This document shows positions 58,954 through 64,000 of a stretch of DNA of 64,000 bases, piece after piece. The position numbers were made by a program, and so were the translations under genes. Position 1 is the first letter of the stretch; each line of letters starts with the position of its first letter. Under the pieces are notes generated by a model. That model saw nothing but the letters and a program-made list of their open reading frames with translations, was not told the DNA's origin and ran no database searches. The stretch lies in assembly GCA_963664365.1 (NCBI GenBank), contig OY761144.1, positions 1,488,001 to 1,552,000 of the forward strand, in the 5' to 3' direction. Source of the DNA: VXRN01 sp963664365. Lineage in GTDB: Bacteria > Chloroflexota > Dehalococcoidia > Lucifugimonadales > UBA1123.

Positions 58954-59850
58954 ATGACCACCACAACACAACAGACACCATCTAACCCGGCCCTCGACTT
59001 CGCCAACGCCATCCGCGAGGAAACCGACAACGGTCTCGAACTCATCGAGATCCTACACGACATCGCCCAAGGCAACGACCCGAAGGCCACCGCCAACGAC
59101 CGCATCACTGCCGCCAACATCCTCGCCGACAGAGGATTCGGCAAATGCCCCAGGCAAATCGACCCCAATCCGGCCCCAACCCCCAAATCCGACGCCAACG
59201 ACGTAGGGGCGATTCGCGAATCGCCCTCGGTGCCCGCCGCCAACCCCAGGCCCGTAACCCAAATCAAAGACTCCCTAGACCAGGCCCTCGGCCCGGCCCC
59301 AACTACCCACTCGCCACAATCTACTAACCACTATTCACAATCCACCATCCACTTCACCATCCAACAACACATCATCGAAATCACCAACAACGGACAGACC
59401 ATCCGAGACACCCTAAAAGAAATAGCCCGGGCCAAAGACGACCCGAAAGTCACGCCCTACCACCGCGCAAGAGCCGCGCGTATCCTGCTCGACCGTCTCC
59501 TCGGAACCGACAGTGCCCTCGAAAAGAGGACCAAACCCTACGTCCGCCCGGTCAGACACATCGACCCCGACGACCTGGCCGAATTCCGCGCCAAGCTCCA
59601 GCGAATGGAGGACGAGGGCACACTCACACCCTACCCGGACGGTCGCAGAGACAACATAACCGTGCCTGAGATACCCGAATGGTTCGACCCGACCCCCTAC
59701 CTGGACGAAGCTTCCGAAAAGTTCGAGGCCGACATCAAGATGCGGCTCGAACGACAGAAGGCATGGCCCGCCATCGAAGAACGAAGGCGGAAGAAACTCG
59801 CCAAAATCTACCCCTCTCACTCCGAAGACGGCAAACCGCCGGACCCATAA
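58954..59850 (+). CDS. Hypothetical protein with internally duplicated helical domain
   Basis: 298 aa. LIEILHDIAQGNDPKATANDRITAANILADRGFG (about residues 28-63) and IRDTLKEIARAKDDPKVTPYHRARAARILLDRLLG (about 150-185) are clearly related. The domain resembles small terminase-subunit-like helical modules. The linker between copies (SPQSTNHYSQSTIHF) is coded by the AC-rich repeat also seen upstream of the gene, and the preceding GAIRESP is coded by a dispersed GTAGGGGCGATTCGCGAATCG repeat. The C-terminus is charged (LERQKAWPAIEERRRKKLAKIYP). Function unknown. Confidence 0.6.
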   Translation: MTTTTQQTPSNPALDFANAIREETDNGLELIEILHDIAQGNDPKATANDRITAANILADRGFGKCPRQIDPNPAPTPKSDANDVGAIRESPSVPAANPRPVTQIKDSLDQALGPAPTTHSPQSTNHYSQSTIHFTIQQHIIEITNNGQTIRDTLKEIARAKDDPKVTPYHRARAARILLDRLLGTDSALEKRTKPYVRPVRHIDPDDLAEFRAKLQRMEDEGTLTPYPDGRRDNITVPEIPEWFDPTPYLDEASEKFEADIKMRLERQKAWPAIEERRRKKLAKIYPSHSEDGKPPDP

Positions 59851-59852
59851 CC

Positions 59853-60062
59853 ATGACGACCTCCGAAAACATCCTATCCGAAATCATCGACGAGTTGAGG
59901 CCACTCCCGCACGCCCAGCGTGCGGCCCTTGCTCGCGTCTATCGCCGGACACTCGACGAAGATGATTGCCTCAGGCTCCTACACGCATGGGAACTCCACG
60001 CCCTAGTCCACGCCGTCACAGAGCTTATGATCCGCCGAATCCCCCTAAAAATCTGGGTCTAA
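59853..60062 (+). CDS. Small helical hypothetical protein
   Basis: 69 aa. ATG 59853 lies 2 nt after the preceding stop. ILSEIIDELRPLPHAQRAALARVYRRTLDEDDCLRLLHAWELHALVHAVTELMIRRIP is all helix. It probably forms an operon with the preceding gene in the repeat-flanked cassette. Function unknown. Confidence 0.55.
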   Translation: MTTSENILSEIIDELRPLPHAQRAALARVYRRTLDEDDCLRLLHAWELHALVHAVTELMIRRIPLKIWV

Positions 60063-60371
60063 CCACCCTTGGGAGCGCGGGCGTCCCACCGGCGCCCCCT
60101 GTCATTTCGAGCGCAGCGAGAAATCTAAAATCCCTGAACATCCTCCAACCCAATCAGCGAAATCACCCCAATCACAAAAATCACAGTCAGACAACCCTTA
60201 GCGCTCCTTCGTGTCCTTCGTGGATAGCGCCTCTACGCTAAAAACCGAAAACTAGAAACTAAAAACCATCCACTAACCACTATCCACTGCCCACCCCTTG
60301 ACAAGCGTTCTCTCAATGTGTGAACATGAGTTCACGCGAAGAACGAGAGTTCCCGAATTAGGAGAGACAAC
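60063..60371 (+). promoter_or_regulatory. Intergenic region with tandem LexA-like boxes over a promoter
   Basis: No gene. After repeat copy 2 and dispersed repeat words, TTGACA (60298-60303) is followed by two GAAC-N4-GTTC palindromes: GAACATGAGTTC (60322-60333) and GAACGAGAGTTC (60341-60352), centres 19 bp apart. The first overlaps the -10 position. This is the SOS-box form used by LexA of Gram-positive type. The radical-SAM gene begins 19 nt later. Confidence 0.65.
60100..60171. repeat. 72-bp direct repeat, copy 2
   Basis: One mismatch to 58681-58752, same orientation; see copy 1. Confidence 0.85.
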
Positions 60372-61718
60372 ATGCTCATCAAGAAATCGCCCGACGCCTA
60401 CGACAAGCTAAGGATACTCGGAGGAATGGCCTCCGACGACATTCTATCGCCCCCCGAAAGGCCCGGCGACCGAGGCGGCCCATATCCCGCCGCCAAGAAG
60501 AATCCCAACTACGGCGTCTATCGAGCCTCCATGCCCAACGGCAAGTTCATAAACCTGATGCGCGTCATGTTCACCGACTTCTGCAAGATGGACTGCGCCT
60601 ACTGCCCAAACAGCCACTGGGTCCCTAGAAAGCGATACGCCTTCAAGGTGGACGAACTCGCCCAGACCTTCATGGAACTTCACAGAAGGCAGACCGTCAG
60701 CGGACTGTTCCTCAGTTCGGGCATAGCGGGCGACGGCTCCAAGACCACCGAACGACTCGTCAAGGTCGTGGACGCCATCCGAAACAAGCACGGATTCAAG
60801 GGATACATCCACATGAAGGTGATGCCCGGCGCGGAGTACCAGTACGTTGAAGCCGCGCACCGACTCGGCACGCGCCTATCGGTCAACATCGAGACACCGA
60901 CCAAACTCCACATGGACAAGCTCAGCGCCATGAAGGACTTCCAGAAGGACATCCTCGACCCCATGGCGTGGATTCACAAGCTCACCGAGGAGAGCAGCGG
61001 CGGCGCCGTCGGACAGGCCACGCAGCTTGTCGTCGGCGCGGCTGACGAGACCGACCGCGACATCTTCGGACGCATGGACCAACTCTACTCCGAGTGGAAG
61101 CTCAAGCGGGTCTATTACGCGCCCTTCCGCCCCGTCCGGTACACGCCCCTCGAAGAGCATCCCGCGACCCCCATGACAAGGAGCCACAGGCTCTACCAGA
61201 TGGACTGGCTCAAGCGAGTGTACAGGTTCTCGAACGATGAACTCGATCTCGCTTTCGGCGCGGACGACCATCTACCCCTCGACCTCGACCCCAAGACCTC
61301 CATCGCCGTCGAAAACCTCGACGCCTTCCCAATGGACATAAACGGCGTCTCCTACGAGACGCTGCTCAGAATCCCCGGCGTCGGCCCCAAGTCCGCGCAG
61401 CGAATCGTCCGAAACAGGCGCGCCCACGCCATAGACACCTGGAGAGACCTCCAGACCATGGGCGTCGTCCGAAAGCGAGCATGGCCCTTCATCGCCTTCC
61501 CCGGACACCGACCTCCCAGGGCCAAGCAGCTAAGGCTCGACCTCTTCGGCCAAGACGCCAGAGAGCGCCGACTCGCCCAAGCCCCCGAACCCGCCGCGCA
61601 GACGGCCCCATGCGGCGAAGAAAGATCCTGCGTCGGATGCCCGATGTTCGGTATGCCCGGCCATCCCGGCGACCCCAATGCCGGACTCGGCGCAACCCCG
61701 TTGCCGCCCGCCGCGTGA
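60372..61718 (+). CDS. Radical SAM protein, putative DNA modification/repair (HhH-containing)
   Basis: 448 aa. C71-x3-C75-x2-C78 (CKMDCAYC) binds the radical-SAM iron-sulfur cluster. GLFLSSGIAGDGSKTTERLVKV and HMKVMPGAEYQYVEAAHRLGTRLSVNIETP are conserved barrel parts. A helix-hairpin-helix (LRIPGVGPKSAQRIVRNR, about residues 332-349) suggests DNA binding. This matches the family found next to uracil-DNA-glycosylase-like genes and proposed to act in DNA repair. The tandem SOS-type boxes upstream fit that role. The C-terminus is Pro/Ala-rich with a CVGCPMFG motif. Confidence 0.88.
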   Translation: MLIKKSPDAYDKLRILGGMASDDILSPPERPGDRGGPYPAAKKNPNYGVYRASMPNGKFINLMRVMFTDFCKMDCAYCPNSHWVPRKRYAFKVDELAQTFMELHRRQTVSGLFLSSGIAGDGSKTTERLVKVVDAIRNKHGFKGYIHMKVMPGAEYQYVEAAHRLGTRLSVNIETPTKLHMDKLSAMKDFQKDILDPMAWIHKLTEESSGGAVGQATQLVVGAADETDRDIFGRMDQLYSEWKLKRVYYAPFRPVRYTPLEEHPATPMTRSHRLYQMDWLKRVYRFSNDELDLAFGADDHLPLDLDPKTSIAVENLDAFPMDINGVSYETLLRIPGVGPKSAQRIVRNRRAHAIDTWRDLQTMGVVRKRAWPFIAFPGHRPPRAKQLRLDLFGQDARERRLAQAPEPAAQTAPCGEERSCVGCPMFGMPGHPGDPNAGLGATPLPPAA

Positions 61719-61932
61719 ACTCGACACGCCAACTACCGTCACTCCGGCGAAGAGCCTGCCCCGTACCCGATACGGGGCCGGAGTCCAGAAGGGCAGGGGG
61801 ATGGAGGCTCGGCCGCCGCGTGAACTCGACACGCCAACTACCGTCACTCCGGCGAAGAGCCTGCCCCGTACCCGATACGGGGCCGGAGTCCAGAAGGGCA
61901 GGGGGATGGAGGCTCGGCCGCCGCGTGAACTC
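61711..61932. repeat. 105-bp tandem repeat, 2.1 copies
   Basis: Units start at 61711, 61816 and (12 bp only) 61921. Each contains CCCCGTACCCGATACGGGG, a 7-bp stem hairpin. The first unit overlaps the last codons of the radical-SAM gene. The period, 105 bp, is a multiple of three, but no gene spans it. Confidence 0.85.
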
Positions 61933-62107
61933 CGCGCCCCTGATGCTGTATCATTGACAAGGCAAAAGCCCCCTCTCCCTCAAGGGAGAGGGCTAGGGTG
62001 AGGGTGAAAACTCGCCGTACCGATCTCTGACACTGGACGCCGGATCACAACCTTGGCGAATCCTTAGCGTCCTTCGTGGACACACAACCGACAAAGGACA
62101 AAACCCA
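61933..62107. other. Intergenic tail before the 62.1-kb gene
   Basis: Contains CCCCCTCTCCCTCAAGGGAGAGGG (a palindromic dispersed repeat, 61970-61992) and a CCTTCGTGGA repeat word near 62070. No gene or clear promoter. Confidence 0.4.
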
Positions 62108-62461
62108 ATGACAACCACAGCCGACACCCTCCAATTCCGAGGCGTCCTCGCCATCCCCGGCGAGAACGACCGCCGCGACGTCACCCTCACCCTCGCCGAC
62201 GGCTCCCACTCAGCCACCCTTCACTTCGACGAGCCCGTCGCAGGCTCCGACGAGTGGCGAGGACAAAACGTCATAGTCTTGGACAGGCCCAAGTACCAAG
62301 AGATCCAGTTCGCCACGTTCGACCTGCCCAAAGACACCGTCCAACTAACCTGGAAACTCAACAGGTCCAAGCTGGACAACACCATCGCCGGAGTAGTCGT
62401 CGCCCGCCCCAACGCCGTCAGAGTCAGAGGCGAAAAAGGCTTCATCCTGACCCAAGTCTAA
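62108..62461 (+). CDS. Small beta-rich hypothetical protein
   Basis: 117 aa. Alternating strands: LQFRGVLAIPGENDRRDVTLTLADGSHSATLHFDEPVAG, NVIVLDRPKYQEIQFATFDLP, DTVQLTWKLNRS, GVVVARPNAVRVRGEKGFILTQV. A clear start and coding-like composition argue that it is real. Family not recognised. It converges on the MarR gene. Confidence 0.5.
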   Translation: MTTTADTLQFRGVLAIPGENDRRDVTLTLADGSHSATLHFDEPVAGSDEWRGQNVIVLDRPKYQEIQFATFDLPKDTVQLTWKLNRSKLDNTIAGVVVARPNAVRVRGEKGFILTQV

Positions 62462-62475
62462 AGACCCCGTCCCGC

Positions 62476-62952
62476 TCAGGACCGCTGTTGCTTCTCGAAG
62501 TTCTCCACGATCCTCCGCGCGACGCTGATGAAAACCTCCATGTCATCCTCGCTGATGCCCTCAGTCAGCTCTTCCTCGATCTCCGCCCTGATCTGCTCCA
62601 GCTTGGGCACCAGGTCCAATCCGTCTTCGGTCAGTGTCAACCGGACTATGCGCCGGTCGCTGGACAGCCGCTGCCTCTGGAGCAGGCCCTTCGTCACCAG
62701 TTGGTCCACCTGCCGGCTCATAGAGGGCCCGCCGATCGGGATAATCTGCGCCAGGTCGGTCACCGTATCCGCCTCGCCGATGAAGCAACGGTGAAGGATT
62801 GCGAACTGGACCGGAGTGATCTCGTAGCCCGAAATCCTCTTGTTTAGATCGAACGTAGAGGCGTTGGCAAGATTGGTTCCCCAATGCCCTAGGGAGCGAT
62901 CGACAGCCTCAGCAGATGGACGGAATCGAGTCTGGGGTTCTTCCATGATCAT
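62476..62952 (-). CDS. MarR-family transcriptional regulator
   Basis: 158 aa from ATG 62952 (62946 also possible), with AGGGG 5 nt upstream. YEITPVQFAILHRCFIGEADTVTDLAQIIPIGGPSMSRQVDQLVTKGLLQRQRLSSDRRIVRLTLTEDGLDLV is the winged helix with the MarR DR-x-V-x-L-T wing. It probably represses a nearby or distant gene; the ligand is unknown. Confidence 0.88.
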   Translation of the reverse strand: MIMEEPQTRFRPSAEAVDRSLGHWGTNLANASTFDLNKRISGYEITPVQFAILHRCFIGEADTVTDLAQIIPIGGPSMSRQVDQLVTKGLLQRQRLSSDRRIVRLTLTEDGLDLVPKLEQIRAEIEEELTEGISEDDMEVFISVARRIVENFEKQQRS

Positions 62953-63655
62953 CACCCCTCTCTCTATATGAGAACTAAGGACAACAAGGACAAGCCGATG
63001 TGCTTCGCCATGAGAAAGCCCCCTTACGGTCAGGTCGCGTTTGCCAATCACGCATCCTTCCCTGCATAGGGCCGCTCGGGGGCGCAGAACGCGCCCCGAA
63101 ACCCCGTCCCCAGCGCTCGCGCTGAGGCCGAGTCCCATGCAGAGGTGGTGATTGGCGAGACATACAAAACCATAATCGAAACTATTTGTCAACGGCATCA
63201 ACCTCCCTAAATCCACCGCCTAATTGCCGGGCGCCCGCGCTCCCGGCTTTCACGCCCACCCAATCCTGAAAATCCTCCAATCCCATAAATCCTGCTTCTG
63301 ACCTCTTGACATCCGCACAAACATTCCTTACACTAACTAACGTACATCCGTCTGCCAACCACTAAAAACCAAAAACTAAAAACTAACAAATTGACACCCC
63401 CGAAAGCGGCGCCCTAGAATCTGGCTATGCGGATCGTCTTCCACACGAGCGTGGCGCGCTCTTCATCGCCACACAGTCTTTCCCAATGGGAGGAGCGCTT
63501 GCGGGCGGGTTCGTCTATGACGAACTCCCGCCTTGTGGCGGCGTGATCTCCCAGATATGCAGCCGGGCCGACGCCCGCTGTCCCCCGTTTACTCACATCG
63601 TTCCCTTGGCGCATTGCGTCACCGATACCCATGAAACCGAGAGATGGATTGCCCA
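62953..63655. other. Long intergenic region: repeats, MarR promoter side and alaS leader
   Basis: No gene was accepted. A TTGACA on the minus strand (63187-63192) may serve the MarR gene. A copy of the AATCC-CATAAATCCTGCTTCT repeat lies at 63272-63296 with a TTGACA behind it (63306). TTGACA-18-TAGAAT (63391-63420) fits alaS and would give a leader of about 230 nt, including an imperfect hairpin around 63500-63530. No T-box consensus was found. Confidence 0.5.
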
Positions 63656-64000
63656 ATGACATCAGAAAACTGGACAAGCGAAAATTTACGAGAGAAGTTC
63701 CTGAGCTACTTCGAGTCGAAGGGTCACAGCCGCATGGCGAGCTCGTCGCTCATTCCGGTCGGAGACCCCACTCTGCTGCTGACGAGCGCGGGTATGGTGC
63801 AGTTCAAGCCCTACTTCACCGGCGAGGCCGAGCCGCCGAACCGCAGGCTCACCACGTCGCAGAAGTGCTTCCGAACGCCGGACATCGAGGAGGTCGGCGA
63901 CGCCACCCACAACACCCTCTTCGAGATGCTGGGCAACTTCAGCATCGGCGACTACTTCAAGCGCGAGGCCGTGGACTTCGCCGTCGAGCTTATGACCGAG
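63656..64000 (+). CDS. alaS: Alanyl-tRNA synthetase, N-terminal part (cut by window edge)
   Basis: 115 codons visible, open to the window end. LREKFLSYFESKGHSRMASSSLIPVGDPTLLLTSAGMVQFKPYFTGEAEPPNRRLTTSQKCFRTPDIEEVGDATHNTLFEMLGNFSIGDYFKREAV is the class II AlaRS N-terminal catalytic region, with motif 1 and the FEMLGNFSFGDYFK-type block. It charges tRNA-Ala. No stop is present in the window. Confidence 0.97.
   Translation, partial: MTSENWTSENLREKFLSYFESKGHSRMASSSLIPVGDPTLLLTSAGMVQFKPYFTGEAEPPNRRLTTSQKCFRTPDIEEVGDATHNTLFEMLGNFSIGDYFKREAVDFAVELMTE

Noticed and set aside
61481..61957. Plus-strand ORF with two 35-residue repeats
   Set aside because: It is out of frame with the radical-SAM gene and merely reads through the 105-bp tandem repeat, which happens to be a multiple of three.
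63421..63655. T-box riboswitch before alaS
   Set aside because: No GGUGGNACC-like antiterminator sequence or terminator was found in the leader.
63414..63677. Minus-strand ORF of 87 codons overlapping the alaS start
   Set aside because: It overlaps the clear alaS N-terminus and leader, has no recognisable protein pattern and no ribosome-binding site.
1..64000. tRNA or rRNA genes
   Set aside because: No stretch with a T-arm-like GGTTCGAATCC and matching acceptor stem, and no rRNA-like region, was noticed in the intergenic spaces; a dedicated scan was not possible.

Overview
The window is bacterial, GC-rich and densely coded. Gene content points to a marine or host-associated Chloroflexota (SAR202/Dehalococcoidia-like) lineage. 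The clues are an oligopeptide-binding lipoprotein with a long valine/glutamate-rich repeated stalk, CaiB/BaiF CoA-transferase, a DUF885 peptidase, DUF1501 and DUF1800 partners, a sulfatase, and the housekeeping genes ruvA, ruvC, yebC, trpB and alaS. This is inferred from gene families; no rRNA or tRNA gene was seen that could confirm it.

Layout. 1-9.3 kb: the 3' end of a DNA methyltransferase, an arylsulfotransferase-like gene, a metallopeptidase, small enzymes, an EamA transporter, a SelA-fold PLP enzyme, and a second methyltransferase convergent with a frame-disrupted gene that may be its restriction enzyme. 9.3-15.6 kb: CaiB/BaiF plus a DinB-like gene, then a peptide-type ABC importer (binding protein and two permeases). 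16-22.7 kb: aldo/keto reductase, DUF885 peptidase, then an acquired segment with a two-gene unit (conserved unknown plus an ImmA/IrrE-like protein that lost its zinc motif), a decayed copy of the DUF885 3' end, an AT-rich stretch and an array of 23-bp-period direct repeats. 22.7-28.4 kb: ABM monooxygenase, class V aminotransferase and manC, split by a cleanly bounded IS66 element, then an SDR. 28.5-30.6 kb: a thioredoxin-like lipoprotein with an in-frame UGA at the first active-site cysteine followed by a SECIS-like hairpin (candidate selenoprotein), with an IS630 element inserted exactly at its stop codon. 30.7-35.2 kb: a MNT-HEPN pair, an ABC-2 exporter, a methyltransferase, ruvA and ruvC. 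35.3-43.2 kb: an island with a type I restriction system (hsdR, GxxExxY gene, fused hsdM-hsdS, DUF3644 HEPN protein), an antitoxin-like gene and an uncharacterised gene pair, lying between ruvC and yebC, which are usually neighbours. 44-47.6 kb: a second ABC-2 exporter (ATPase and two permeases) and a NYN-domain gene with a three-hairpin leader ending in an intrinsic terminator. 47.6-54.7 kb: sulfatase, hicBA, THUMP-type methyltransferase, trpB, FmdB-like protein, DUF2269 protein, methyltransferase, and a fused MNT-HEPN gene. 54.8-58.4 kb: NHL, DUF1501 and DUF1800 genes. 58.4-64 kb: a cassette flanked by 72-bp direct repeats, a radical-SAM DNA-repair-type gene with two tandem LexA-like boxes, a 105-bp tandem repeat, a MarR regulator and the 5' end of alaS.

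The core genes are interleaved with defence genes (restriction-modification, MNT-HEPN, HicAB, HEPN, NYN), two insertion sequences and families of dispersed intergenic repeats, some of which have entered coding sequence. The strongest leads are the candidate selenoprotein, the NYN leader, the tandem SOS boxes and the repeat-flanked cassette. All functional calls rest on reading the sequence and remembered family motifs; no database search was run.
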